Of a stretch of 64,000 nt of DNA, positions 53,684 to 63,514 are shown piece after piece (within the stretch, counting starts at the first letter, position 1; every line of letters begins with the position of its first letter). The DNA lies in the NCBI RefSeq assembly GCF_018282095.1, contig NZ_CP074128.1, forward strand, positions 248,001-312,000. The letters are read 5' to 3'. The notes below the pieces were generated by a model. That model did no database searches and was not told the origin of the DNA. It saw only the letters and a list, made by a program, of their open reading frames with translations. Both the position numbers and the translations under genes were made by a program. Source of the stretch: Pseudovibrio brasiliensis. GTDB taxonomy: Bacteria > Pseudomonadota > Alphaproteobacteria > Rhizobiales > Stappiaceae.

Positions 53684-54445
53684 TTAATTTCCGTAGGTCG
53701 CTAAATTCAAACGCGGGTCATCCAGTTCCAGCGGGAACTTACGCGGAACCAGACCGGATTGGAACCAGTTCACGAAAGTGTAGATGGAATATACCGGCAA
53801 ACCGGTGAGTTTGCGGATGTCATTGGCGTAAGGCACCATGTTGGTGCATTCCAGCACAATCGCACCGATGCTTTCGTTCTTGGTCACCAGTTCAGCGGCG
53901 GCGTCCAGCAGATCAAGGCGGGCATCTTCAAAGTTGATGGCGTCATAATCATCCAGCACTTCACGGGTGAAGTTGCGCAGGCCATCTGTACCCACAATCA
54001 CTGTATCTTCTGGTGCGCCTGCTGCTTTCAGGTGCTCCTTGGTCAGCGTTTCTTTGGAAATGGTGATGACGCCAACGCGCTTGTTTTTCGGCAGAAGTTG
54101 CTGCACGCTTGGGATCTGCATCAAAGAAGAGGTGGCAACAGGCACCCCAAGGGCTTCCTTCACCTGATCCTGAATAAGCGCCAGAAACCCGCAGTTGGTG
54201 GTGATGCCGTCACAGCCCATGCGCACCAGATCACGGCCTGCTTCAATGAACTCATCCACCAGCTCACGCGGGTCGTTGCGCACCACTTTGTTTGGGGTCG
54301 CGCCGCGCACAACGCGGTAATGCACTGGGAACGGCCATGTCTGCGCATTGCCAATATCACCGTAAATACGCGGGAACTTGGTCTCCAGCATGAGAATGCC
54401 GACCGAGGCACCAAATACGGTCTTGCCTCCATACTCAACGGACAT
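53684..54445 (-). CDS. Asp/Glu/hydantoin racemase family protein
   Basis: 253 residues. The two catalytic cysteines of the pseudo-symmetric racemase fold are seen in TTNCGFLAL and LECTNM. GILMLETKFPRIYGDIGNA at the start marks a particular aspartate/glutamate racemase-like subgroup. It may racemise an amino acid or act as a lyase or isomerase on a related substrate. Followed 3 bp later by proC; the GntR gene upstream has its own hairpin terminator. Confidence 0.87.
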   Translation of the reverse strand: MSVEYGGKTVFGASVGILMLETKFPRIYGDIGNAQTWPFPVHYRVVRGATPNKVVRNDPRELVDEFIEAGRDLVRMGCDGITTNCGFLALIQDQVKEALGVPVATSSLMQIPSVQQLLPKNKRVGVITISKETLTKEHLKAAGAPEDTVIVGTDGLRNFTREVLDDYDAINFEDARLDLLDAAAELVTKNESIGAIVLECTNMVPYANDIRKLTGLPVYSIYTFVNWFQSGLVPRKFPLELDDPRLNLATYGN

Positions 54446-54478
54446 AATTCAAAACCTCTTCCTTAAATTTGGGGGATC

Positions 54479-54515
54479 AAAGCAGCCGGAGTATTGGGGA
54501 TCCTCAGGCTGCTTT
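54479..54515 (-). terminator. hairpin between the GntR and racemase genes
   Basis: AAAGCAGCC (54479-54487) pairs with GGCTGCTTT (54507-54515). A second GAA/TTC-closed stem lies at about 54541-54567. Confidence 0.5.
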
Positions 54516-54574
54516 GCTCTTGGTTTTCCGCGTACCCTCCCCCCGAAAGCAAAAAGCGCCTTCGGGAGTACGCG

Positions 54575-55273
54575 TTAATCGGCTGGAACGTAGAGCTGCG
54601 AGTAGGCGATGCGCACGGCCTCAGTAGCCTCGTCGCGGCGGCGTTCAATATGATGGCGCATGGTGGAAACGGCTTTGTCCTCGTCCCGGTTGATCAGGGC
54701 GGTCAGCACCACACGGTGGGCTGAAAGCTGGGCTTCCTCCTGCGTGGAAACAGGGGTCTTGCCGCGCAGGTACTTCAGGTCGACAAGACGAATGTAGCGC
54801 ACGCGGTCATTCAGGTTTTCCAGAATGCGGACCAGCTCGTTGCTTTGAGACAAGGCGGCGATGCGCATGTGATACGCCTCGTCCATGCTCAAAAGCTCCA
54901 TCGGGTCTTCACAGCTGTCGTAGTCCGGTTCAGTGGATTTCAGGAACTCCATCAGATCCTGAAGTTCTTCATCACTGGCCCGGCGGCAAACAAGGCGGAC
55001 AATCTCCGTCTCGATGGCGACACGCGCTTCATAAAGGTCAAGGATAAGCTTTGGGCTCAGCGGGCGGCAAAAGAAGCCGCGGCCACTCTGGAACGTGAGG
55101 AAGCCTTCTGCCACGAGTCGATTCAACGCCTCGCGCAGTGGTGTCCGGCTTGCACCCAACTCTGTGGATAACGCGCTCTCGTTGATACGGGCATCCGGCT
55201 TAAACTCAAAATAGGCCGCCATTTTCCGTAGTTTTTCGTAGATGCGGTCCACGTTGCTATCAGCTTTTGTCAT
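54575..55273 (-). CDS. GntR family regulator, FCD subfamily
   Basis: 232 residues from ATG 55273 (the longer frame to 55333 is less likely). HTH: INESALSTELGASRTPLREALNRLVAEGF; the FCD domain follows, with LYEARVAIETEIVRL, SMDEAYHMRIAALSQSNEL and SAHRVVLTALI supplying Asp and His metal ligands. Divergent from the TPP-enzyme/enolase/TRAP operon, which it probably controls. Confidence 0.9.
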   Translation of the reverse strand: MTKADSNVDRIYEKLRKMAAYFEFKPDARINESALSTELGASRTPLREALNRLVAEGFLTFQSGRGFFCRPLSPKLILDLYEARVAIETEIVRLVCRRASDEELQDLMEFLKSTEPDYDSCEDPMELLSMDEAYHMRIAALSQSNELVRILENLNDRVRYIRLVDLKYLRGKTPVSTQEEAQLSAHRVVLTALINRDEDKAVSTMRHHIERRRDEATEAVRIAYSQLYVPAD

Positions 55274-55371
55274 TCCAAAATCGCTCTCAATCCTGCCGCT
55301 GCAGGCCCCAAAATTCGGCTCAGCACTTACCACGTCATATGCGAACTGTACATTCCATTTGACCTGCGCTC

Positions 55372-55398
55372 AATATTGAATATTGTGCTGTATACAAT
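55372..55398. promoter_or_regulatory. candidate GntR operator
   Basis: AATATT-G-AATATT (55372-55384) overlaps ATTGT-N7-ACAAT (55382-55398), whose right half TGTATACAAT resembles FadR-type sites. It lies in the divergent promoter region. Confidence 0.4.
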
Positions 55399-55480
55399 TT
55401 TGAGTGCAATCGATTCTGCATTCTTTCGGGTTTAGTAAATTGCCTGCTTAACGGGTGGGACGGGTCTGATAGGTGACACT

Positions 55481-57172
55481 GTGACGAATAAGATGAATGG
55501 TGCCGAAGCCATGGTAAAAATGCTGGAGGCTCAGGGCGTTCAGCACATTTTCGGTCTTTGCGGCGATACAACTCTGCCGTTCTATGACGCGATGTATAAG
55601 CTTGATCACAAGATGACCCACGTTTTGACCCGTGATGAGCGCTGCGCCACATATATGGCGGATGCGTACTCACGAGTGACTGGTCGTCCGGGTGTGTGTG
55701 AGGGGCCGTCCGGTGGTGGCGCCACTTACATTCTGCCGGGTCTGATTGAAGCCTCTGAAAGCTCCTACGCGGTGCTTGGCATTACAACGGACATTTCTGT
55801 CGCGTCCTATGGCAAGTACCCGCTGACAGAAGTGGATCAGGAAGCGCTGATGCGCCCGCTGACCAAGTGGAACACCGTGATCAAGCGTGCTGACCACATT
55901 CCCCGTATGGTTCGTAAAGCCTTCCGCGCCATGACAACCGGTCGTTCCGGCGCGGCCCACCTCGGTCTGCCCTACGACATTCAGTATGATGCCGTTGATC
56001 CTTCCGACATCTGGGCAGATCAGCAGCACACCTCTTATCCAGCTTACCGCCAAGCCCCGGCTCCGGGTGCTGCGGAAGCGGCTGTTGATGCGATCCTTTC
56101 TGCAAAGAAACCTCTGATCGTGTGCGGTGGCGGCGTTGTGATTGCAGGCGCGATGGAAGAGCTGGATCGTCTGGCAACTCGCCTCGATATTCCGGTCGCA
56201 ACCTCCATCTCCGGTCAGGGCTCACTGGCGGAAACCCATCCGAACTGTGTTGGCGTTGTTGGCTCCAACGGTGGCACAGATGAGACATGGGAAGCGATGG
56301 CGAATGCAGACCTTGTGGTCTTCATGGGCGCACGCGCCGGTTCCACCACCACTTCCCGCTGGGAAGCGCCATCCGCAAAGACCCGTGTAGTTCACTTTGA
56401 TAACGATCCGATGGTGATCGGTGCGAACTACGAAGTGGAAGTTGGCGTTGTTGGTGACCTAAAACTGTCTCTGGAGCAGGTCAACGCTGTTCTTGATAAG
56501 CGTGATCAGGGCGCAGACACCTTTGGCGGTGCTGCTGCTGTTGCGGATATCAAGAAGCGCAAGTTCGAGATCTTCAACAAACTGGCTCAGAGCGGTGAAG
56601 CGCCGATCCGTCCGGAACGCGTGATTGATGCGATGATGAAGGTGCTGCCAGTTGATGCGACTGTCATCTCTGACCCTGGCACCTCCTGCCCTTACTTCTC
56701 CGCGTATTACCAGTTGCCGCAGTCTGGTCGTTATTTCATCACTAACCGTGCGCATGGTGCTCTGGGTTACTCGCTCTCCGCCGCGCTGGGTGCATGGTAT
56801 GGCCGTCCAACCAGCAAAGTGGTTGCCATGATGGGCGATGGGTCCTTCGGCTTTACCTGTGGTGAGCTGGAAACCGTGTGTCGCTCCCGCGCCCCAATCA
56901 CTTACATCGTGTTCTCCAACTCCAACTACGGCTGGATCAAAGCGAGCCAGTATGCGGACACAGATGCACGCTACTACAACGTAGACTTCAACCGCACAGA
57001 TCAGGCTGCTGTTGCTGCGGCTTATGGCGTGAAGAGCTGGCGTGTTGAAAACCCGGATGATCTGGAGCGTGTACTCAAAGAGGCGATTGAACATGACGGT
57101 CCAACACTGATTGATGTTGTGACCCAACCTCTTGAAGAAAGTAATGCACCTGTACGCCGCTGGATGGGATAA
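55481..57172 (+). CDS. thiamine-pyrophosphate-dependent enzyme (acetolactate synthase/decarboxylase-like)
   Basis: 563 residues with three domains: PYR ([15 protein letters not shown], with the activating Glu in [14 protein letters not shown]), central ([15 protein letters not shown]), and PP ([18 protein letters not shown] as the GDG motif, then [12 protein letters not shown] as the distal Asn). Relatives include acetolactate synthase, benzoylformate decarboxylase and sulfoacetaldehyde acetyltransferase; I cannot assign the substrate. The start GTG 55481 has AGGTGA upstream; ATG 55493 is the alternative. First gene of the catabolic/TRAP operon. Confidence 0.88.
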   Translation: MTNKMNGAEAMVKMLEAQGVQHIFGLCGDTTLPFYDAMYKLDHKMTHVLTRDERCATYMADAYSRVTGRPGVCEGPSGGGATYILPGLIEASESSYAVLGITTDISVASYGKYPLTEVDQEALMRPLTKWNTVIKRADHIPRMVRKAFRAMTTGRSGAAHLGLPYDIQYDAVDPSDIWADQQHTSYPAYRQAPAPGAAEAAVDAILSAKKPLIVCGGGVVIAGAMEELDRLATRLDIPVATSISGQGSLAETHPNCVGVVGSNGGTDETWEAMANADLVVFMGARAGSTTTSRWEAPSAKTRVVHFDNDPMVIGANYEVEVGVVGDLKLSLEQVNAVLDKRDQGADTFGGAAAVADIKKRKFEIFNKLAQSGEAPIRPERVIDAMMKVLPVDATVISDPGTSCPYFSAYYQLPQSGRYFITNRAHGALGYSLSAALGAWYGRPTSKVVAMMGDGSFGFTCGELETVCRSRAPITYIVFSNSNYGWIKASQYADTDARYYNVDFNRTDQAAVAAAYGVKSWRVENPDDLERVLKEAIEHDGPTLIDVVTQPLEESNAPVRRWMG

Positions 57173-57177
57173 GAGCC

Positions 57178-58317
57178 ATGAACGCAGAACAGAAGATCAC
57201 CGGCATGGATGTCTGGCACGTACAGTTGCCCGTCAATGCCCGCCGCGACCATGGCATTGGCTCCGTTGAACATGCCGTAGACATCGTCATCCTCCGCTTA
57301 ACGGCGGAGGGAGGCGAGACCGGTTGGGGGGAAGCCTCTCCGTGGTCTGTCTTTACCGGATCCGCAGAAGCCACCTTTGCAGCACTGGATCGCTACATCC
57401 GTCCGCTCGTTGTGGGCCGCACCATTGGTGAACGCGCCACAATCATGAAGGACGCTCAAAAGGCGGTTGCCCATTGTACTGAGGCGAAAGCAGCTCTGGA
57501 ATCTGCCCTGCTGGATCTTCAGGGCCGAATCTCTGATTTGCCTGTCTGGGCGCTTCTGGGTGGCAAATGCCGAGATACGATCCCTCTTTCCTGCTCTATT
57601 GCTGATCCTGATTTTGATCGTGATCTGGCTTTGATGGAGCGTTTGAAAGAGGATGGCGTGCGCATCATCAAACTCAAAACCGGCTTCAAGGGACATGAGT
57701 TTGATATGATGCGTATGGAGCACCTACGCATGAACTATCCTGAGTTTTCCATTCGCGTGGATTACAATCAGGGTCTGCACCACGATTCTGCCCTAGCGTG
57801 CGTTCGCGACATCGCGACTTTTCAACCAGATTTTATCGAACAGCCGGTTGCGCATAACCTGCGGGAACTTATGGCAACTATCCGAAATTCCATCGATGTA
57901 CCGCTTCTGGCGGACGAAAGCATCTTTGGGCCAGAGGATATGCTGACCGCGATTAAGATGGGGATAGCTGACGGTGTTTCAGTCAAAATAATGAAGACCG
58001 GAGGCTTGACTCGGGCCCAAACCGTAGCCCGCATGGCTGCAACTGCAGGTATGAGCGCTTATGGCGGTGACATGTTTGAATCTGGTCTCGCCCACCTTGC
58101 CGGAACGCACATGATTGCTGCAACGCCAGAAATCACTTTAGCTTGTGAGTTTTATCAGGCAAAATACTTCCTAGTAGAAGACCTTATGGAAACGCCATTT
58201 GAAACCAGAGGCGGCGATGTGATCGTTCCGCAAACGGCAGGCTTGGGAGGCCGTCCGGATCTGGAAAAAGTCGAGCACTATGCGATTTCCAAGAGTGCGG
58301 TGATGGGGGCTGCATGA
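57178..58317 (+). CDS. enolase-superfamily enzyme, muconate-lactonizing subgroup (epimerase/cycloisomerase)
   Basis: 379 residues. Catalytic set of the MLE subgroup: KLKTGF (Lys-x-Lys), RVDYNQG (Asp), FIEQPV (Glu), LADESIF (Asp) and VKIMKTGG (second Lys). Paired lysines on both barrel faces allow 1,1-proton transfer, so amino acid or betaine epimerisation fits as well as cycloisomerisation. A D-amino acid dehydrogenase-like gene starts in its last codon (4-bp overlap), which favours an L-to-D epimerase feeding a D-specific oxidase. Confidence 0.88.
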   Translation: MNAEQKITGMDVWHVQLPVNARRDHGIGSVEHAVDIVILRLTAEGGETGWGEASPWSVFTGSAEATFAALDRYIRPLVVGRTIGERATIMKDAQKAVAHCTEAKAALESALLDLQGRISDLPVWALLGGKCRDTIPLSCSIADPDFDRDLALMERLKEDGVRIIKLKTGFKGHEFDMMRMEHLRMNYPEFSIRVDYNQGLHHDSALACVRDIATFQPDFIEQPVAHNLRELMATIRNSIDVPLLADESIFGPEDMLTAIKMGIADGVSVKIMKTGGLTRAQTVARMAATAGMSAYGGDMFESGLAHLAGTHMIAATPEITLACEFYQAKYFLVEDLMETPFETRGGDVIVPQTAGLGGRPDLEKVEHYAISKSAVMGAA

Positions 58318-59555
58318 ATAAAAATAATGTCGTTGTCATCGGCGCAGGAATTGTAGGTGTTTCAGCAGCTTTATGGTTGAAGCGTGAGGGTCATGATGTG
58401 ACCCTCATCGACAAGGGCGAACCCGGCATGGGGGCTTCCTTTGGCAATGCCTGCGTTCTGGCGAGTTGCTCCGTGGCACCCGTCACTGCTCCGGGTCTGA
58501 TCTTGAAAGGCCCGAAGCTGCTGCTGGATCCAAACTTCCCGCTGTTTTTGCGCTGGAGTTATCTGCCGAAACTGGCGGGTTGGCTGACACGCTATCTGTC
58601 TCATGCAACGGATAAGGAAACCCGCCGCATTGCGCAGGGCCTGACCCCGATCGTAGGTGACAGTGTAGACCAGCACCATGCATTGGTGGACGGAACCAGT
58701 GCTGAAAAGTGGCTTCAGGAAAGCACCTACAGCTTTGCCTACAACGACAGAGCCGCATTTGAAGCAGATGCGTACACCTGGGAACTGCGCCGCAATGCCG
58801 GTTTTGTACCGGAATTGATTGAAGGTGATGCAGTTCACGAGATGGAACCAATCCTGAGTAAAAACATCAAGCTGCTGGCTTTGATGCGCGATCATGGGTT
58901 CATTCAGGACCCAGGAGCTTATGTGCAGGATCTGGTAAAAGTCTTCACCGAAATGGGTGGCACGTTTGTGCAGGCCGAGGTGAAGGATTTTGATTTGTCG
59001 GGCGGTTCAATTTCAGCCGTCATGACCGACAAAGGACGTTTTGAATGTGATCGTGCGGTGCTGGCAACCGGCGTCTGGTCCAAGCCTTTGATGAAGAAGC
59101 TTGGCATCAACGTGCCGCTGGAAGCTGAGCGCGGTTACCACATCCTATTTAAGAATCCGAGCGAACAGCCAAACCAACCAATCATGGTGGCCTCTGGCAA
59201 GTTCGTGGCAACACCAATGGCACAAGGATTGCGCTGTGCTGGTGTTGTTGAGTTTGGCGGGCTGGAAGCAGGTGCCTCCAAAGCACCTCTGGACCTGCTA
59301 CGGAAAAAGGTTCGCGAGAGCTTCCCTCATCTGGAAGCCTCAAGCGAAGAGGAATGGCTGGGCTTCCGCCCTGCGCCATCGGACAGTCTCCCCCTCATCG
59401 GTGAAGTGGGCAAGAGCGGTGTTTATGCAGCGTTCGGACACCACCACATCGGCCTGACGGGCGGTCCAAAAACCGGGCGGCTGGTCTCTGATCTGATCAG
59501 CGGAAAGCGCCCCAATAACGATATAAGCCCTTACGATCCGCAGAGATTTAACTGA
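58314..59555 (+). CDS. FAD-dependent D-amino acid dehydrogenase-like oxidoreductase
   Basis: 413 residues: [21 protein letters not shown] at the N-terminus, [18 protein letters not shown] (the DadA-type loop), LERGYHI-like [10 protein letters not shown], and the C-terminal [13 protein letters not shown] with [16 protein letters not shown]. DadA-family enzymes oxidise D-amino acids to keto acids or imines at the membrane. It overlaps the enolase gene by 4 bp and precedes the TRAP genes. Confidence 0.9.
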   Translation: MNKNNVVVIGAGIVGVSAALWLKREGHDVTLIDKGEPGMGASFGNACVLASCSVAPVTAPGLILKGPKLLLDPNFPLFLRWSYLPKLAGWLTRYLSHATDKETRRIAQGLTPIVGDSVDQHHALVDGTSAEKWLQESTYSFAYNDRAAFEADAYTWELRRNAGFVPELIEGDAVHEMEPILSKNIKLLALMRDHGFIQDPGAYVQDLVKVFTEMGGTFVQAEVKDFDLSGGSISAVMTDKGRFECDRAVLATGVWSKPLMKKLGINVPLEAERGYHILFKNPSEQPNQPIMVASGKFVATPMAQGLRCAGVVEFGGLEAGASKAPLDLLRKKVRESFPHLEASSEEEWLGFRPAPSDSLPLIGEVGKSGVYAAFGHHHIGLTGGPKTGRLVSDLISGKRPNNDISPYDPQRFN

Positions 59556-59588
59556 GGGCATCACTAATTTTCTTGGAGGAGAGTACAT

Positions 59589-60569
59589 ATGAAGAAGTCT
59601 AGTCTACTGGTTACCTTGAGTGTTTCCGCTATGGCGTTGGGGGCAACTGCCGCTTCTGCTGAGAAGTGGGATCTGCCAATGGCGTACTCAGGGTCCAACT
59701 TCCACTCTGTAACAGGTGCAGAATTTGCAGCTTGTATTACGTCCGGTACCGGCGGTGAAATCGAAGTAACCACGCACCCGGGCGGCTCCCTGTTCAAGGG
59801 CGGCGACATCAAGCGCGCAATTCAGACCGGTCAGGTGCCAATCGGTGAGCGTTTGCTTTCCGGTCACCAGAACGAAAATGCTCTGTTCGGCGTGGATTCC
59901 GTTCCATTCCTTGCAACATCTTTTGATGATGCGGCAAAGCTCTGGACTGCTGCAAAGCCAGCTCTTGAGAAGGTTCTTGGCGAACAGAACCTGACCCTGC
60001 TGTATTCCGTGCCATGGCCGCCACAGGGCCTGTACTTCAAAAACGCAGTCAACTCTGTTGCTGACATGGAAGGCATCAAATTCCGCTCTTACAACACCGC
60101 AACTGCGCGTCTTGCTGAGCTGACGGGAATGCTGCCAGTTTCCATTGAAGCGGCTGAGATTTCTCAGGCGTTCGCAACCGGTGTTGCTGACTCCATGGTT
60201 TCCTCCGGCGCAACTGGTTACGACCGTAAAGTTTGGGAAAGCCTCAACTACTTCTACGAAGTGGATGCATGGCTGCCACGCAACTACATGCTCGTAAACT
60301 CTGATGTCTGGGCAGGTGTTTCTGAAAAGAACAAAGGCATCATTCAGGCATGTGCGGCAACTGCAGAAGCTGATGGCCTCAAGCGCTCTATCGACTACAC
60401 AAACTTCACCCTTGATGGCCTGCGTGAAGGCGGCATGAAGGTTGAAAAAGGTAGTGATCAGATGAAGGCTGACCTTCAGGAAATCGGCGCAACCATGACC
60501 GCTGAGTGGCTGGAAGCTGCTGGCGACGACGGCAAATCTGTTGTCGATGCATTCAAAGCAATGAAGTAA
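59589..60569 (+). CDS. dctP: TRAP transporter solute-binding protein DctP
   Basis: 326 residues with a Sec signal peptide (KKSSLLVTLSVSAMALG, ending ASAEKWDLP) and the TRAP receptor fold: GGSLFKGGDIKRAIQTGQV, KFRSYNTATARLAEL with the conserved Arg that pairs with the substrate carboxylate, then AFATGVADSMVSSG. GGAGGAG precedes ATG 59589. It delivers a carboxylate-bearing solute to the DctQM permease encoded next; a terminator after it probably sets its excess over the membrane parts. The gene symbol is used in the generic sense. Confidence 0.93.
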   Translation: MKKSSLLVTLSVSAMALGATAASAEKWDLPMAYSGSNFHSVTGAEFAACITSGTGGEIEVTTHPGGSLFKGGDIKRAIQTGQVPIGERLLSGHQNENALFGVDSVPFLATSFDDAAKLWTAAKPALEKVLGEQNLTLLYSVPWPPQGLYFKNAVNSVADMEGIKFRSYNTATARLAELTGMLPVSIEAAEISQAFATGVADSMVSSGATGYDRKVWESLNYFYEVDAWLPRNYMLVNSDVWAGVSEKNKGIIQACAATAEADGLKRSIDYTNFTLDGLREGGMKVEKGSDQMKADLQEIGATMTAEWLEAAGDDGKSVVDAFKAMK

Positions 60570-60580
60570 TTCGTTCTTTG

Positions 60581-60617
60581 GCCGGAGCCGCCGTGTGCGG
60601 CCCCGGCTTTTCTTTTT
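60581..60617 (+). terminator. intrinsic (partial) terminator between dctP and dctQ
   Basis: GCCGGAGCCG (60581-60590) pairs with CGGCCCCGGC (60598-60607) with one mismatch, followed by TTTTCTTTTT. Confidence 0.8.
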
Positions 60618-60633
60618 CTGGAGGGGGAGAACA

Positions 60634-61167
60634 ATGAAGCTTACACGCGCACTGCGCTTGGGCCTTGATGGGATCTACAAGACGGCCGGAGTTCTCTCAG
60701 CGCTCTGTCTGATCGCCATTCTCGGGCTCATCGTTATGCAAATGCTGGCTCGCTGGACCGGAGAAGTCTTTCCCGGTGCTGCAGAATACGCCGGCTATGC
60801 AATGGCTGCGGCCAGCTTTATGGCGTTCGCAAATGCCTTGAACAAGGGCATTCACATTCGAGTTTCCATTTTACACCAGATGCTGGGCAAGACCGCACAG
60901 CGCCTGTTGGAAATCTGGTGCTTTGCCATTGGCACTGCAACCATGTGGTACTTCGTGTACTACGCACAGCGGTTTGTATACTGGTCGTGGAAGTTTAACG
61001 ACATTTCTCAGGGGCAGGACAGAACACCACTCTGGATGCCGCAGAGCTTCATGCTCATTGGTGCCGCGATCCTGGCAATTGCTCTTACAGATCATCTGCT
61101 TCAACTCATTTTCACTGGCAAGCACCGTGTTGCGCCGGAACTTGAAGAAGCAGTTGCGGGAGAATAA
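60634..61167 (+). CDS. dctQ: TRAP transporter small permease DctQ
   Basis: 177 residues, four membrane helices (AGVLSALCLIAILGLIVMQML; GYAMAAASFMAFANAL; CFAIGTATMWYFVYY; SFMLIGAAILAIAL), with FPGAAEYAGY between the first two as usual. ATG 60634 has GGAGGGGG upstream; the extension to 60595 is rejected. Five bases separate it from dctM. Confidence 0.92.
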   Translation: MKLTRALRLGLDGIYKTAGVLSALCLIAILGLIVMQMLARWTGEVFPGAAEYAGYAMAAASFMAFANALNKGIHIRVSILHQMLGKTAQRLLEIWCFAIGTATMWYFVYYAQRFVYWSWKFNDISQGQDRTPLWMPQSFMLIGAAILAIALTDHLLQLIFTGKHRVAPELEEAVAGE

Positions 61168-61172
61168 GAGCA

Positions 61173-62486
61173 ATGGAAAATATTAGTATCATCATCCTGT
61201 TCCTGTTTGTCATGTTCACCCTGCTTGGCACCGGCGTCTGGGTCGGTCTGGCGCTGATGGGTGTGGCATGGGTCGGTATGGAACTGTTCACCACCCGCCC
61301 TGTTGGCGACGTGATGTTGACGACCATCTGGTCCTCCTCCTCCTCATGGACACTGACGGCGCTGCCGCTGTTCATCTGGATGGGCGAGATCCTTTACCGA
61401 ACGCGGCTATCTGAAGACATGTTCCGTGGCCTTGCACCGTGGATGGCTCGCCTGCCGGGCGGTCTGGTGCATACCAACATCGTGGGCTGTACCGTGTTTG
61501 CGGCGGTCTCCGGGTCTTCCGCAGCAACGCTGACCACCGTTGGCAAGATGTCCATTCCGGAACTGCGCAAGCGTGAGTATCCGGAAAAGATGATCATCGG
61601 TACGCTCGCGGGTGCGGCAACGCTGGGTCTGATGATCCCGCCGTCTCTGACGCTCATCGTGTATGGTGTGACCATCAACGAGAGTATCTCCAAGCTGTTC
61701 TTCGCAGGCATTGTGCCGGGTATCGTGCTGGCTGGCATGTTCATGGCGTATGTGGCGATCACCTCTCGTGTGTCCTCCAAGTGGAACCCGACCGAAGAGC
61801 CACGCATGAGCTTTTCTGAGAAGCTGGCTAACACCCGCTTCCTGCTGCCGGTGATCCTGCTCATTCTGGTGGTGATTGGCTCCATGTATCTGGGCTTTGC
61901 CACAGCGACAGAGGCAGCGGCCTTTGGTGTGATCGGCAGTCTCATTCTGGCGGCTTCTCAAGGCTCGCTGAGCTGGAAGAGTTTTACGGAAAGCCTGATG
62001 GGCGCAACCTACACCTCCGCAATGATCGCGCTGATCCTTGCCGGTGCGGCGTTCCTCTCCCTTTCCATGGGCTTTACCGGTCTGCCGCGTGGCTTGGCGG
62101 ACATGATTGCAACGCTGGAGCTGTCCCGCTTTGAGTTGCTCATGGTGCTGCTGGTGTTCTACATCATCCTCGGCATGTTCCTTGATGGCATCTCATCGGT
62201 GGTGCTGACCATGGCTGTGGTGGAGCCAATGATCCGTCAGGCAGGCATTGACCTGATCTGGTTCGGTATCTTCATCGTGGTGGTGGTTGAGATGGCGCAG
62301 ATCACGCCGCCGATCGGCTTCAACCTATTCGTGCTGCAGGGCATGACCAATTACCAGATGGGCTTCATCGCGCGTGCTGCGTTCCCGATGTTCCTGATCA
62401 TGGTTCTGATGGTCTTCGTGCTCATCGCGTTCCCAGAGGTTGCCACATGGCTGCCTGAGAACATTCGCAGCAGGCCTGGAGGCTAG
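61173..62486 (+). CDS. dctM: TRAP transporter large permease DctM
   Basis: 437 residues, about 12 helices of the DctM/elevator fold: TALPLFIWMGEILYRT, GCTVFAAVSGSSAATLTTVG, GAATLGLMIPPSLTLIVYG and FLDGISSVVLTMAVVEP. It uses sodium (or protons) to import the solute captured by DctP. Last gene of the operon; a GAAA-loop terminator follows 36 bp later. Confidence 0.94.
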   Translation: MENISIIILFLFVMFTLLGTGVWVGLALMGVAWVGMELFTTRPVGDVMLTTIWSSSSSWTLTALPLFIWMGEILYRTRLSEDMFRGLAPWMARLPGGLVHTNIVGCTVFAAVSGSSAATLTTVGKMSIPELRKREYPEKMIIGTLAGAATLGLMIPPSLTLIVYGVTINESISKLFFAGIVPGIVLAGMFMAYVAITSRVSSKWNPTEEPRMSFSEKLANTRFLLPVILLILVVIGSMYLGFATATEAAAFGVIGSLILAASQGSLSWKSFTESLMGATYTSAMIALILAGAAFLSLSMGFTGLPRGLADMIATLELSRFELLMVLLVFYIILGMFLDGISSVVLTMAVVEPMIRQAGIDLIWFGIFIVVVVEMAQITPPIGFNLFVLQGMTNYQMGFIARAAFPMFLIMVLMVFVLIAFPEVATWLPENIRSRPGG

Positions 62487-62522
62487 CTGTCGCCACCTTC
62501 CTTAAGTGCTGATTACCTGATG

Positions 62523-62555
62523 CCCCGATCTACGAAAGTAGGTCGGGGTATTTAC
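62523..62555 (+). terminator. intrinsic terminator after the TRAP operon
   Basis: CCCCGATCTAC (62523-62533), GAAA tetraloop, GTAGGTCGGGG (62538-62548) with one T-G pair, then TATTTACTT. Confidence 0.75.
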
Positions 62556-63265
62556 TTAGAGTAAGCAATCAGAGGTTTATTCGGGTGAATTTGGTTAAAC
62601 CATTAAGTGCGCACAAATGCAGGATTTCTCATTTCTGGAATTCTGGTTTTGACCCCTGTGACTGACACTATTATCTACTTTGATTGCGCTGATTTGCCGT
62701 TGTGCGGTCACTTTTAAGGTAAATATATGACCTTAACGGCACCTTTGTGATATATTTTCACCATAAAATGAGTGCCAGCCTCATATTTTTTGTATTGACA
62801 TACATATGAGTGTGACATGCATCACAAGTGTTATGATAACTTACTCAAACGTAAGGTCTTTTTTATCGATAAATTTTTATGTAAGATAAAACAAATATAC
62901 TCTAAGTATAAAAATTTTGATATTTCAACAATACCTAGAGTTGTAATTGCACTAAACATTTGGATAACATTTATTCTAGATCTAAAAGTATAAATTCTAT
63001 TGCCACATTTACGCCTCAATTGGGGCGAAATATTGAACTCAGATCAGGTCACCTCCCAAAATGGGGGCGTGTAACTGGCAGGTCGCATCATATCTGTAAT
63101 GTGTATTCAAAGTGGTATGATGAGAATTCTGCAATTTATGCAAAGGGATTTGATCAAGACTTCAGGTAACTGAAGTTCGTTGGGTGACACGAAACGTTAC
63201 TCAAAACGTTTGTCGCTATGAGGCATGCTCGTTGTGAGCATTTAGCGAAGCTGGGAGGCTAGGCT
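62556..63265. other. AT-rich accessory intergenic stretch
   Basis: No gene I trust. Two overlapping antiparallel frames of 62 and 69 codons (62831-63169) have no ribosome site or recognisable motif. The strong drop in GC suggests foreign DNA linked to the genes at 63266-64000. Confidence 0.4.
62811..62826. promoter_or_regulatory. CRP-type binding site
   Basis: TGTGA-CATGCA-TCACA: both half-sites match the CRP consensus with the exact 6-bp spacer. A TTGACA begins 16 bp before it. The nearest credible genes downstream start at 63266 or 63515. Confidence 0.45.
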
Positions 63266-63349
63266 ATGACGTATATTCGTAGTGTAGACTTGCATTCTGA
63301 ATGCGGCATTAGCAGTGTTCGGGTGCGCCCAGGGACTTCTCCAAAATAG
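63266..63349 (+). CDS. possible small ORF (27 aa)
   Basis: ATG 63266 has a strong GGGAGG Shine-Dalgarno (63254-63259) 6 bp upstream; the frame runs 27 codons to TAG. Polar product with one Cys; unrecognised. The ribosome site is the only support. Confidence 0.25.
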   Translation: MTYIRSVDLHSECGISSVRVRPGTSPK

Positions 63350-63514
63350 AGAGCCGACTTGGGTTGGGACCCTTTGTAGCTATCACCACAAGTGTAGCCA
63401 TCTGAAGGACCTCCTGCCAGCGGTATCACTCCAACAACTCAAACTCATCGTGCTTCAGAGTCTTTTCTGAAAACGGTGAACCTCATCTAACTTTTGTCTG
63501 AAAGGGATAAAGAC

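Noticed and set aside
62831-63169. Two antiparallel small frames in the AT-rich region
   Set aside because: They overlap on opposite strands, lack ribosome sites and have no recognisable motif.
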